Shown here piece by piece: positions 53,491 through 63,051 of a stretch of 64,000 bases of DNA. The stretch's first letter is position 1, and the number at the start of each line of letters is the position of its first letter. The notes beneath the pieces were generated by a model that worked only from the letters and a program-made list of their open reading frames with translations, was not told where the DNA came from and ran no database searches. The translations under genes were made by a program, and so were the position numbers. Origin of the DNA: Chaetoceros tenuissimus (taxonomy: Eukaryota > Bacillariophyta > Thalassiosirophyceae > Chaetocerotales > Chaetocerotaceae); NCBI GenBank assembly GCA_021927905.1, contig BLLK01000075.1, positions 434,001 through 498,000 of the forward strand, read 5' to 3'.

Positions 53491-54342
53491 ATGAGGGTCG
53501 CTACAGTGGATGGTCTCGTGACTCTCTTTTATGACGGCTCGAAGGAACTGTTTGATAGAGAACTTAATGATGAATGGTGGAAGGAATTCCGTGATCAAGG
53601 GCGCCATGATGATGATAATGATGAGATAGATAATTGGGAAGAATGGAACCTATCAGTCCAATGCAAGAAATATTTTAGAGAGCGACTGTCTTGGCAGCAG
53701 ATAATTATTATAGAAGGCGTCACTGAAATCCCCGAATGGACTTTTGCTATATGCTGGAACATCAATAGAGTGATCTTTGCAAATACAGTTTTGAGAATTA
53801 AAGGGAATGCTTTCTTGAGATGCCGAAGCCTAGTCTACGTCAAATTATCCATTAATTTGGAATATATTGGTTCTACAGCATTCTATGGATGTAATCTCTA
53901 CAGTATCTTCGTTCCACCGACATGCAGAGAGATTTGTGCTTATGCATTTTATCTTAACAAGAGCTTGTCGATTTTGAATGTTCCTCAACACGTTGAACTT
54001 GGTGGATGGATAATTCAATACACATTGCTTGCAAAAACATCGCATTTGGATGTAACTACAGATGGTTGGTATGGACAAGAATTAGATGACGACATGAATA
54101 CATGGATCAAAAACATGAATCATGACGAGACATTTTCCCTACATAGAGAATTTGCCTCCCTCCAGCCTTCGAAACAAGTCGTATACAATATTATTCAACA
54201 GAAAGGACTCAAAGCTTTCAAAGTAAAGAATAGCGCAGGAATTGCTCCTTCACAGTACCTGTATAAAAATCCATACACTGAGTTGACGGAAAAGGAAATT
54301 ATTCACGATTATCTCATGAAGATGATGGGTGAATGTGGATAG
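53491..54342 (+). CDS. BspA-type LRR protein, type I (unit 2)
   Basis: Protein of 283 residues. It has the type I N-terminus MRVATVDGLVTLFYDGSKELF, an Asp-rich loop (about 40-52), five LRR_5-like repeats (EGVTEIPEWTFAICWNINRV, RIKGNAFLRCRSLVYVKL, YIGSTAFYGCNLYSIFVP) and the ankyrin-like C-terminal cap (FSLHREFASLQP, IAPSQYLYKNPYTEL). The cap has Glu-Phe where relatives have Ala-Cys (HREF versus HRAC). It is convergent with the type II gene at 54459, 116 bp apart; this pair is the basic repeated unit of the array. Confidence 0.86.
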   Translation: MRVATVDGLVTLFYDGSKELFDRELNDEWWKEFRDQGRHDDDNDEIDNWEEWNLSVQCKKYFRERLSWQQIIIIEGVTEIPEWTFAICWNINRVIFANTVLRIKGNAFLRCRSLVYVKLSINLEYIGSTAFYGCNLYSIFVPPTCREICAYAFYLNKSLSILNVPQHVELGGWIIQYTLLAKTSHLDVTTDGWYGQELDDDMNTWIKNMNHDETFSLHREFASLQPSKQVVYNIIQQKGLKAFKVKNSAGIAPSQYLYKNPYTELTEKEIIHDYLMKMMGECG

Positions 54343-54458
54343 AATACCGAAGTAGATCGTTATCATAGTGATCGAGTGCTTTGACTTTATTCAAAACTCA
54401 AGATTTCTACTCATACATTTGTAACGCAGGATAATAAAATAATAGAACCAAGTTTAGA

Positions 54459-55274
54459 TTAAACTAACTCACCCATCATATCAAGAATAAAGTGTTTCAT
54501 AATCATTTCCTCCTTGGTGGTGGTAAATGGATTTTGCAAGAGATATTGCGATGCCGTAACTCCAACACTATCTGCTTTTTTGAACGCACCGATACCTTGT
54601 CTTTTGATTATATCTAGAATGACTTCCTCCGCTGGATTAAAATCTGCACATGCACGATGCAAAGAGAATTGATTATCTGCGAGTCTGTTTTTCATCCATT
54701 CATTCACTTCTTCATTGTTTTCCTCATATTGGCCATTAGTACCAGTATTAAATGGAGAAGCTTCCATCAATGCTGTCCTTGCAATTACATTGTTACCAAG
54801 TTGGGTGTGTTGAGGGACATGAAATATGATCAACTTGAAACAAGTTCTAAATGCTTCATTACCAATCTCACTACACAATGGCGGTATAAAGATTGAAGTC
54901 AGAGAATCACAGTTAGAGAATGCAGCTACTCCGATGAATTCAAGATTTCTTGAAAGTTTTACAAACTCGAGACTCCTGCAATAAGCAAAAGCTCTAAATT
55001 CAATCCTTCTCACTGTATCGGCCATGAGGACAATCTTTACATTCTTACAATAAACGAAAGCATCTTCAGGAACCACTTCAACTCCGGGAAGAACAATTAT
55101 GACTTCCCAAGATCGTCTCTCTCTTGTATCATAGATTAGAGGACGACTCCAACCCATTCCTTCCCATAGTTTCTCTCCGTTGTAAAAGAGAGTCATCTTT
55201 CCTTGATACATTCTCACTCCGGGAATGAACCGCTGCCATTCTTCGGTCTGAACCCTCATTTGCAATGCACACAA
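54459..55274 (-). CDS. BspA-type LRR protein, type II (unit 2)
   Basis: Protein of 271 residues from the first ATG; the family start MRVQTEEW lies five residues later at 55259, so either may be used. The N-terminal block FIPGVRMYQGKMTLFYNGEKLW is shared with Roc-CHAT 2. Five LRR_5-like repeats follow (LPGVEVVPEDAFVYCKNVKIV, RIEFRAFAYCRSLEFVKL, FIGVAAFSNCDSLTSIFIP, EIGNEAFRTCFKLIIFHVP), then the cap FSLHRACADFNP and VTASQYLLQNPF. Cys occupies the fixed LRR position in each repeat. No export signal. It differs from type I chiefly in the first 60 residues. Confidence 0.86.
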   Translation of the reverse strand: MCALQMRVQTEEWQRFIPGVRMYQGKMTLFYNGEKLWEGMGWSRPLIYDTRERRSWEVIIVLPGVEVVPEDAFVYCKNVKIVLMADTVRRIEFRAFAYCRSLEFVKLSRNLEFIGVAAFSNCDSLTSIFIPPLCSEIGNEAFRTCFKLIIFHVPQHTQLGNNVIARTALMEASPFNTGTNGQYEENNEEVNEWMKNRLADNQFSLHRACADFNPAEEVILDIIKRQGIGAFKKADSVGVTASQYLLQNPFTTTKEEMIMKHFILDMMGELV

Positions 55275-55950
55275 AGAAATTCAATGTGAAGACTGAGGAG
55301 ACTGTGCTTATAAGCCTTGTAGGCAGTAGCACTACTTGCCTCTCAATTCTGTGATGTACGTGTATGTCTGTAGAGTGAATTCCTGTTTTTGCAATTTCTT
55401 TGTAGCTGTGAATACCTCCCTAAAGCTAACCGAATCGGTGCGTACTATAAGTACAGTAGTGAGAAAAGATAGAGATGATGGTGAGGTGCAACAATGGTTG
55501 CTTCTTTTTTTTAGTTTGCTGATAGAAGAGAGATAGCAGTCGGGAGATAGCCTTCTTCTTGAAAAAGCAAAGTGGGAAGTCATTGTTATTTGTTTAGAAA
55601 TGGCCTTACATACAAAACTATTTAAGAATTGTTCCCTAGCTAATCCAGTTTACAATGGACAAACAGCATCGAGGATGTAGTAAACCCTAAAGAATCAGAT
55701 CGCAAGGTTTGTTTTGTGAATCATCTATCTATTGGAGATTTGACTTTTACTTTTCTGAAAAGGAGGAATGAGGACGTCATTGTTGAGAAATGGGCTCACT
55801 TACAAAACTATTGGAAAAACGAAAAATGGAGGAGGCAAACGATGAGAACGAGAAGAAGCATTATTTAACGAGTACTTTGATTGTGACTAGTGACTTTTGT
55901 TGTAAGTAAATACATCAAATCACTAGTCTTCATTCATCTACTAGAAGGAA
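55275..55950. promoter_or_regulatory. Divergent promoter region between units 2 and 3
   Basis: A 676 bp spacer that holds two copies of the conserved LRR upstream element: 55572-55623 (GAAGTCATTGTT...ATACAAAACTA) and 55755-55814 (GAGGACGTCATTGTT...CTTACAAAACTA). The second is about 180 bp from the unit 3 start. The doubling suggests nested duplication. Confidence 0.5.
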
Positions 55951-56784
55951 ATGAGGGTTGCTACAGTGGATGGTATCGTGACTCTCTTTTATGACGGGAT
56001 GAAGAAACTCTTCATTCCAGATCTAAACTATGAGTTTTGGAATGCGTACTGTGATAACAATGGTGAGGAAGATGAATGGGAATCATGGCCTCTATCCGAC
56101 GAATGCAAAAACTACTTTAGAGAGCGACTTTCTTGGCAGCAGATAATCATTGTGGAAGGGGTCACTGAAATTCCAGATCGTACTTTTATGAAATGCTGGA
56201 ACATTAAGAGAGTCATCTTTGCTGATACTGTTGTGAGAATCAAAGGACATGCTTTCGAGAACTGTAAAAGCCTTGTTTACGTCAAAATATCTATCAATCT
56301 AGAATATATTGGAAAGTATGCATTCAGTGAGTGTGATCTTTCCAGTGTCTTTATTCCACCGTCGTGTAGAGAGATTTGTAACGGGGCATTTGGATTCAAT
56401 GCAAATTTGTCGATATTGAGTATTCCTCGACATGTTGAACTTGGTAGATACATGATTCAAGATACAAAACTTGCCGAAGCATCTCCTTTTGAAGTAGCTG
56501 AAGGTGGCTATTACGACAGCGAAGTGAACGACGACATGAATATATGGATCAAAAATATGAATCATGACGAGGCATTCACTCTTCATAGAGCATGTGCCTC
56601 GTTTCAGCCTTTGAAACAAGTTTTATCCGCAATCATTCAAGAGAAAGGACTGAAAGCTTTTAGAAAAGAGAATAATGCAGGAATCGCTCCTTCGCAGTAC
56701 TTGACTGAAAATCCATATACTGAGTTAAAGGAGAAGGAACTCATTCACGATTATGTCATGAAGATTATGGGTGAAGTTGAATAG
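55951..56784 (+). CDS. BspA-type LRR protein, type I (unit 3)
   Basis: Protein of 277 residues with the type I N-terminus (MRVATVDGIVTLFYDGMKKLF). LRR_5-like repeats EGVTEIPDRTFMKCWNIKRV, RIKGHAFENCKSLVYVKI, YIGKYAFSECDLSSVFIP and EICNGAFGFNANLSILSIP are followed by the cap FTLHRACASFQP and IAPSQYLTENPYTEL. The first 60 residues and the surface positions of the repeats vary most from the other copies. It is convergent with the type II gene at 56897, 112 bp apart. Confidence 0.86.
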   Translation: MRVATVDGIVTLFYDGMKKLFIPDLNYEFWNAYCDNNGEEDEWESWPLSDECKNYFRERLSWQQIIIVEGVTEIPDRTFMKCWNIKRVIFADTVVRIKGHAFENCKSLVYVKISINLEYIGKYAFSECDLSSVFIPPSCREICNGAFGFNANLSILSIPRHVELGRYMIQDTKLAEASPFEVAEGGYYDSEVNDDMNIWIKNMNHDEAFTLHRACASFQPLKQVLSAIIQEKGLKAFRKENNAGIAPSQYLTENPYTELKEKELIHDYVMKIMGEVE

Positions 56785-56896
56785 AGTAAGCAAGGTAGCA
56801 TATTATCATAAAAGATGAGTGGACTTTATTCAAAATTAAAGATTTTTACTCATACATTTGCAACGCAGGATAATTAAATAAAGAACCAAGTTTAGA

Positions 56897-57706
56897 TTAA
56901 ACTAATTCACCCATCATATCTAGAATATAGCGTTTCATAATCTTTTCTTCCTTAATGTCAGTAAAGGGATTTTGTGAAAGATATTGCGATGCACTAACTC
57001 CAGCATTATCTTCTTTTCTGAACGTGCCAATACCTTGTCTTTTTACTATATTGTAAATGACTTCCTCTGCTGGAATATGAGAGGCGCAAGCTCGATGCAA
57101 AGAGAATTGATTATCTGCATGTCTGTTTTTAATCCATTCATTCACTTGCTCATTGTCCTCATCTTGGTGTCGGCCATCATTGTCAGTAGGGAATGGAGAT
57201 GCTCTTGCTAGTATCGTACCATCAACAACAGCATGGCCAAGTTCAGTGTTTTCAGAAACAGAAAAGATGATAAGCTTTTTACAACCTTGAAATGCCCAAT
57301 GACCAATCTCTCTACACAATGGCGGTACAAAGATTGATGTGAATTTGCAGCTAGTAAATGCATTCTTTCCAATGTATTCCAGATTTCTTGAAAGTTTTAC
57401 AAATTCAAGACTACCACAACAATAGAAAGCTGCGTCTTCAATCCTCCTGACAGAATCGGCCATAATAACAGTCTTGACACCCATACACCAATGGAAAGTA
57501 TGCGCAGAAATCACTTCAACTCCTGGTAGAATAACAATGGCTTCCCACGAGTTCCTTTCTTCATAATCATAAGCAAAAGGTTGACCAAAAAGTTTCTCTC
57601 CGTTATAAAAGAGAGTCTTCTTTCCTTTGTACATCCGCACTCCAGGAATGAACCGCCGCCACTCCTCCATCTGAACTCTCATTTGAAGTATACTTGATAG
57701 ACTCAA
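56897..57706 (-). CDS. BspA-type LRR protein, type II (unit 3)
   Basis: Protein of 269 residues, N-terminus MSLSSILQMRVQMEEWRRF; the family start MRVQ is at residue 9. It has FIPGVRMYKGKKTLFYNGEK, LRR_5-like repeats (LPGVEVISAHTFHWCMGVKTV, RIEDAAFYCCGSLEFVKL, YIGKNAFTSCKFTSIFVP, EIGHWAFQGCKKLIIFSVS), and the cap FSLHRACASHIP and VSASQYLSQNPF. The eight-residue MSLSSILQ extension is shared with the unit 4 type II gene and absent from unit 2, so units 3 and 4 are closer relatives. Confidence 0.86.
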   Translation of the reverse strand: MSLSSILQMRVQMEEWRRFIPGVRMYKGKKTLFYNGEKLFGQPFAYDYEERNSWEAIVILPGVEVISAHTFHWCMGVKTVIMADSVRRIEDAAFYCCGSLEFVKLSRNLEYIGKNAFTSCKFTSIFVPPLCREIGHWAFQGCKKLIIFSVSENTELGHAVVDGTILARASPFPTDNDGRHQDEDNEQVNEWIKNRHADNQFSLHRACASHIPAEEVIYNIVKRQGIGTFRKEDNAGVSASQYLSQNPFTDIKEEKIMKRYILDMMGELV

Positions 57707-57982
57707 TAGAGAATGAGGCGACTGTGCTCAGTAGTCTCACTAGATGCTCAATTCCAAGTGAGATACTGAGATGAGTAGAGAATAGACGGGAGACGAGAGA
57801 TGAAAAGATCGCATCATCATGTTTTAATTTCTAGCTACTTCCCTAGCCAATCAAGTTTACCATGATGGGAATTTTACACTAGTACATAAGCATCGAGAAT
57901 GTAGTGAATGAGATAGCGACGATGATAGTACAATGGTTATTTACTTTTTCATTCATCAGTTTCTTTTTGGTTAGAATCATCC
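57707..57982. other. Upstream flank duplicated at unit 4/5
   Basis: This flank matches 62576-62871 closely (for example CTAGCTACTTCCCTAGCC and TTCTTTTTGGTTAGAATC). The match is broken only by the transposon that starts at 57987. Confidence 0.7.
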
Positions 57983-57986
57983 ACTT

Positions 57987-60571
57987 TCATCGGCGAAATC
58001 AAATTTTTCTCGAGCCAAATATCACCTAGCTGGTTAAAATTTTTGGGTGGCTAGCTGCTCTTTTGAGTGGCTCGCCCATAGTGAAGCTGAAAAAAGCTGG
58101 TTTTTTCGAGCCTTCCGACAGACCCTCTAGTGATGCCAAGGAGTTGATGAAATGACTCCTAGCTTCACCAACCTTTCCATTACTACCCTCGACCAATTTT
58201 CATAGGTCACCTGTCTTTATTGGGGCATATATAGACAGGTTTTTGCTACTCTAGGTTTAGGCTAGGTTTTAGGCTAGGAATTATGTGTTTTTCGCACCTA
58301 GTGGACTTGTATTTTCAATCTTCCTTCTTCCTCTATCTTTAAACAACACACTTTCTCCTCCTATAAGCTCATCTCCATGCATAGGAAGCGCTCGCGTTAT
58401 TGTGGAGCTTTCGGATCTGGAAAGATAAGAAAAAGGAATATTCATGTCTTCATTTCATGTCATGTCTCCATCTTCCTTCTTCTAACACGTCGTCCTCAAT
58501 CTCTAAATTTGCCTTTGTTCATTCAGTCCATAGGAACTACTTCACTGCTCCTATAACATTAGAATTCAACCTTGAATACAGCGCTTTCTTTACTCTATGT
58601 AAAGTTTACAATGTATGTAAGTTAAAATCTTATTCATTTCATAAGAAAGAATTTCATCTCAACAAAAAGACTTCATCGAACTAATCAGTACTAGCTCTTT
58701 TTTTTGCAGATCATAATTATGGAGAAATGGACACAGACGATTGGAAAATGTAGAACCAATAACCAATGATTTTCTGTGATGTGCAGTAGAAGTTCAAATT
58801 ATTCTTGGTACGGATGATGCTTCTATCCCATTGTCGATACAGCTACGAAAAGAAAATAATTAGGTCCATACAGATCCTATTGTATTTTACAGAATATCCT
58901 GCCTTTCGATTATCAGCTTAACCCAATACGTAACAACTAGTCTCCCGACAGCCAAGATGTCAGCATAGATGCGATTCAATGTTTTGTGCATGATGGTGGA
59001 AAAGATTTTATTATGTTAGATGATGATGGAAAAGATATTATTATGCTATGCAACCGACATGGCATCTCAGAACTCCACGAAGCTTGCTTGTCAAAATTCG
59101 ACTGGGAATAAAATGTAATTAAGTTATTGATAGATAACGCTGGTCATGAGCTCCTCAAGATAAAAGTAATGAGGGGTAAACAGCATTTTCTTATTCGAGT
59201 CAAAGCAAACAATCAAAGTTGTCCCTGGTATAATATTATGATTCCATAATGGTGTCATTTATAATAGACTTTTTAAATATCATCATTTGTATATTTTCTT
59301 CTTTTCTCGTCCTCATATGTTAGTGCCTATTTGAACCATATCTAGTAGCCTTTACTTTTCCGAAATGTTCTTAGAAATGCTTTCAGCTTTGTACACCTGC
59401 TCTTCTTCTTGTGCTTCACAATCATTTGATTTAATTCTTAAAATCTGTTTCAGTATTGCTGCTAATAGACTCTTTTATGATGAGACAATGAGGCTTCGAA
59501 GTCTTAAGACTGTTTTGATCTGAAGGATGAAGAATCATGAGCATCATCAATGTCCATATTTCCTTCGTCGTCAGACAAATGTGCTTCAGAGCTACTATCC
59601 CAATTAAACTTTTGATTCTTGGAACATTGGTTCTGAGTTTCCCATGGATCTTTGAGTTTGTCTGTTCTTCAACCTTGTCGTCGGCATTACTAGCACCATC
59701 TTCCATTCCACCATTATCAATGGTATTGTCGTCCACATCTTTTTCATCACGTTTTCTATACCAGCCGCTTTATCTTCTATTACTACTTGAATTGGCTCTA
59801 TCCAACTCTTTACCAATGCAAACACTGGTTGTTTCTGGATAAATTCACTCTCATCGTCATGATATAGCATATTACAAATTTCACTCGGCAATTCGAATCA
59901 TTATGTGATGATGACTGGTCAAGAATAAATGACAGTATGGAAAGTATGATCTTAATATTCTATTGTCCAACCTTTTAGGCATTTACCGATATTTCTTGCA
60001 TTACACAGTAATAATGGAAATACGTGACCTTTCAAGAAGTTTAACTTGTGGAACGTATCCCTTTGCTTTCTGAATGCCATTAATGAAAGCCTAGTTACGT
60101 CTATTGTAAAAATATAGTTTAGAAGTTGTCAACATATTACATAGAAAGAAACTTGATGTTCTTACTTACCTGAATTCGTTGAAAGAATCAAAGCCATTGC
60201 ATTCCCTGTCTTGTAACCAACCAAAATGTTACTGTTCAACCTATCGCAAATACTAACCATAATTATATATATGTTAATGTATGGGCAAATTGGCCTCTAT
60301 TGGGAACCTGCATTTGTTGCAAAATATCATAGTTACAGTTGGTACCAATGCATACAAATTGGTCGAGGGTAGTAATAGAAAGGTTGGTGAAGCTAGGGAG
60401 TCATAACTAGGTTTCATGATGGTGTATCCTAGGGTAACGAGAGGCTCGAAAAAAACATCTTTTTTCAGCTTCACTATGGGGGGCGAGCCACTCAAAAGTG
60501 CAGCTAGCCACCCAAAAATTTTAACCAGCTAGGTGATATTTGGCTCGAGAAAAATTTGATTTCGCCGATGA
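57987..60571. mobile_element. DNA transposon with long terminal inverted repeats inserted in the LRR array
   Basis: A 2585 bp element bounded by inverted repeats of about 213 bp (57987-58199 and 60357-60571). The tips are TCATCGGCGAAATC and its complement. A 4 bp direct repeat ACTT flanks it (57983-57986, 60572-60575), and the paralogous unit has one uninterrupted ACTT at 62872-62875 with the same flanks, so the insertion point is exact. Inside are only broken pieces: an ankyrin-like stretch on plus (LCNRHGISELHEAC near 59045, KLLIDNAGHELLKIK near 59122) and minus-strand frames at 59431-59891 of unknown family. No DDE transposase was recognised, so it is probably non-autonomous. The superfamily is unassigned. 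Confidence 0.85.
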
Positions 60572-60594
60572 ACTTGTAGCTACCTTTGGTACTT

Positions 60595-60657
60595 TTCGAA
60601 AAGGGGGGATGGAGACGTCATTGGTCAGAAAAGCCTGCTTACTTACAAAACTATTTA
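60595..60657 (+). promoter_or_regulatory. Conserved upstream element of LRR type I gene (unit 4)
   Basis: GGAGACGTCATTGGTCAG followed by CTTACTTACAAAACTATT, about 200 bp before the unit 4 start. Almost identical to the unit 5 copy and separated from its original upstream flank by the transposon. Confidence 0.55.
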
Positions 60658-60813
60658 AAAAAAATCAAAAAACAGAGACACGCGGAGTGAGAGCGCGTGA
60701 GATGAGAGATGAAAACAACACAGCACTCTCTCTCTCTCTCTCTGATGCCATCGCCTAAATGATTTGATTTAAGTGAATACATAAACCCACTACAGTCATC
60801 TCATAGAAAGGAA

Positions 60814-61648
60814 ATGAGGGTGGCAAATGTCGAAGGCCTGGTGACTCTCTTTTATGACGGATCGAAGGAACTCTACAATAGAGAACTAAATCGCGAGTGG
60901 TCAGGTGTGTACTTTAATAATCGAAAGGGAGATAGATAATTGGGAGTCATGGAATCTATCTGACGAATGTAAGAGGTATTGGAGAAAGCGACTATCTTGG
61001 CAGCAGATAATAGTGGAAGAAGGGGTCACTGTAATTCTCGCAGGAACTTTCCAATATTGCTGCAATGTAAAAAGAGTAATCTTTGCAAACACAGTCATCA
61101 GAATTGAAAGATTTGCTTTCTATAATTGTGAAAGCCTTGTTTACGTCAAATTACCCATCAATTTGGAATACATTGCAGAGTATGTATTCTACAAATGTAA
61201 TCTTTACAGTATCTTCATTCCACCATCATGTAGAGAGATTCGTAATGAGGCATTTAGATGCAACGAGAACTTGTCTATCATGAATGTGCCGCAGGATACT
61301 CAACTTAATTATTACATTGTTCTGAGCACGGCGCTTGCAAAAGCATCACCTTTTGAGGTAGATAGAAATGGTTGGTACTACTACGAAGTAAATGACAATA
61401 TGAATACATGGATCAAAAACATGAATGACAGTGAAGAATTTTCTTTGCACAGAGCGTGCTCCTCATTCCAGCCTTTGAAACAAGTTGTATACAATATCAT
61501 TCAAGAGAAAGGACTCAAAGCTTTTAGAGAAAAGAATAGTGTAGGAATCACTCCTTCACAATACCTGAAGGAAAATCCATACACTGAACTGACGGAAAAA
61601 GAAATCATTCACGATTATCTCATGAAATTGATGGGTGAAGGCGAATAG
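60814..61648 (+). pseudogene. BspA-type LRR gene, type I (unit 4), frameshifted
   Basis: The family start at 60814 gives MRVANVEGLVTLFYDGSKEL and runs about 42 codons to a stop (TAA) near 60940. The rest of the gene continues in another frame from about 60930 (EIDNWESWNLSDECKRYW) to 61648, with all LRR repeats (EGVTVILAGTFQYCCNVKRV, RIERFAFYNCESLVYVKL, YIAEYVFYKCNLYSIFIP) and the cap FSLHRACSSFQP and ITPSQYLKENPYTEL intact. A single small indel in the Asp-rich loop (around 60905-60935) explains it. A downstream start could still make a 247-residue protein lacking the N-terminal block. The transposon lies 243 bp upstream. Confidence 0.75.
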
Positions 61649-61771
61649 AATAACCAAGGTAGCATATTATCATAAAAGATGAGTGGCCTTCATTCAAAAG
61701 TGAAAATTTCTACTCATACATTTGCAACGCAGGATAATAAAATAATAGAAGCAAGTTTAGATTAAACTAAC

Positions 61772-62575
61772 TCACCCATCATATCTAAGAATATAGTGTT
61801 TCATAATCTTTTCTTCCTTGATGTCGGTAAATGGGTTTTGGGAGAGATACTGCGATGGCGTAACTCCAACACTATCTGGACTCTTCAAAGCTTTCAAATC
61901 TCGTCTTTTTACAATATCATAAATGACTTCTTCTAATGGATTGTAAGAGGCACATGCTCGATGCAAAGAGAATTGATTATCTGCGAGTCTGTTTTTAATC
62001 CATTCATTCACTTCCTCATCGTTCTCATACCGACCACGAACATTAGTATCAAATGGAGATGCTTTTATAAGTGCCGTATTAGCAATGACATCTTCATAAA
62101 GTGTAGTGTGTTGAGGAACACTCAAGATGATCAACTTTGAACAGCCATCCAATGCACATATATCAATCTCTCTACAGGATACCGGTACAAAGATTGAATT
62201 CAAAGATTCACAGAATAAGAATGCATATGCTCCAATGCTTTCAATGCTTGTTGAAAGTTTGACAAACACGAGACTGTAACAACGATAGTAAGCACTTCTC
62301 TCAATTCTTTCTACATTATTGGCCATGATTACTGTCTTGACATTCTCACATCGATAGAAAGTCATGTAAGGAATCACTCTAACTCCTGGCAATACAATGA
62401 TGACTTCCCACGAGTTTCGTTCTTCTTTATCATAGATCAGAGGATTCAGAATACCAAAAAGTTTCTCTCCGTTATAAAAGAGAGTCTTCTTTCCTTTGTA
62501 CATTCGCACTCCAGGAATGAACCGACGCCACTCCTCCATCTGAACTCTCATTTGAAGTATACTTGATAAACTCAA
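61772..62575 (-). CDS. BspA-type LRR protein, type II (unit 4), altered C-terminus
   Basis: Protein of 267 residues with the MSLSSILQ extension and FIPGVRMYKGKKTLFYNGEK. LRR_5-like repeats LPGVRVIPYMTFYRCENVKTV, RIERSAYYRCYSLVFVKL, SIGAYAFLFCESLNSIFVP and EIDICALDGCSKLIILSVP are followed by the cap FSLHRACASYNP and VTPSQYLSQNPF. One extra base near 61793 changes the family ending ILDMMGELV to ILRYDG and ends the protein a few residues early. The change is probably tolerable, so the gene is kept as coding. It is convergent with the frameshifted type I gene, 123 bp apart. Confidence 0.8.
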   Translation of the reverse strand: MSLSSILQMRVQMEEWRRFIPGVRMYKGKKTLFYNGEKLFGILNPLIYDKEERNSWEVIIVLPGVRVIPYMTFYRCENVKTVIMANNVERIERSAYYRCYSLVFVKLSTSIESIGAYAFLFCESLNSIFVPVSCREIDICALDGCSKLIILSVPQHTTLYEDVIANTALIKASPFDTNVRGRYENDEEVNEWIKNRLADNQFSLHRACASYNPLEEVIYDIVKRRDLKALKSPDSVGVTPSQYLSQNPFTDIKEEKIMKHYILRYDG

Positions 62576-63051
62576 TAAATAATGAGGCGACTGTGCTCAG
62601 TAGTCTCACTAGATGCTCAATTCTCAATCAATCAAGTGAGATACTGATGTGAAAAGAGAATAGACGGGAGACGAGAGATGAAAAAGATCGCATCATCATG
62701 TTTTAATTTCTAGCTACTTCCCTAGCCAATCAAGTTTACCATGATGGAAATTTTACATACTCGTCACTAGTAAATAAAAGCATTGAAAATGAAGTGAATG
62801 AGATGCGACGATGATAGTACAATGGTTATTTACTTTTTCGATAATTAGTTTCTTTTTGGTTAGAATCATCCACTTGCAGCTACCTTTGGTACTTTTCGAA
62901 AAGGGGGATGGAGACGTCATTGGTCAGAAAAGCCTGCTTACTTACAAAACTATTTTAAAAACAAAACCAAGAAAACAACGAACAACGAAAAGCACTAGTA
63001 ACTTTGATGCAAGTGAGACATAACCCTTTAGATTCATTTAGTAGAAAGGAA
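62576..63051. promoter_or_regulatory. Divergent promoter of units 4 and 5, with empty transposon site
   Basis: A 476 bp spacer paralogous to 57707-57982 plus 60572-60813. ACTT at 62872-62875 is the uninterrupted site of the 2.6 kb transposon. The LRR upstream element lies at 62895-62955 (GGAGACGTCATTGGTCAG...CTTACAAAACTATTT), about 140 bp before the unit 5 start. Confidence 0.7.

Noticed and set aside
58400-59240. Possible transposase frames inside the long-TIR transposon
   Set aside because: Translations on both strands showed only short frames and ankyrin-like fragments, with no DDE-type or zinc-finger motifs.
63004-63051. Upstream Met extension of the unit 5 LRR gene
   Set aside because: It lies in the leader conserved among type I genes, and none of the relatives has these residues.
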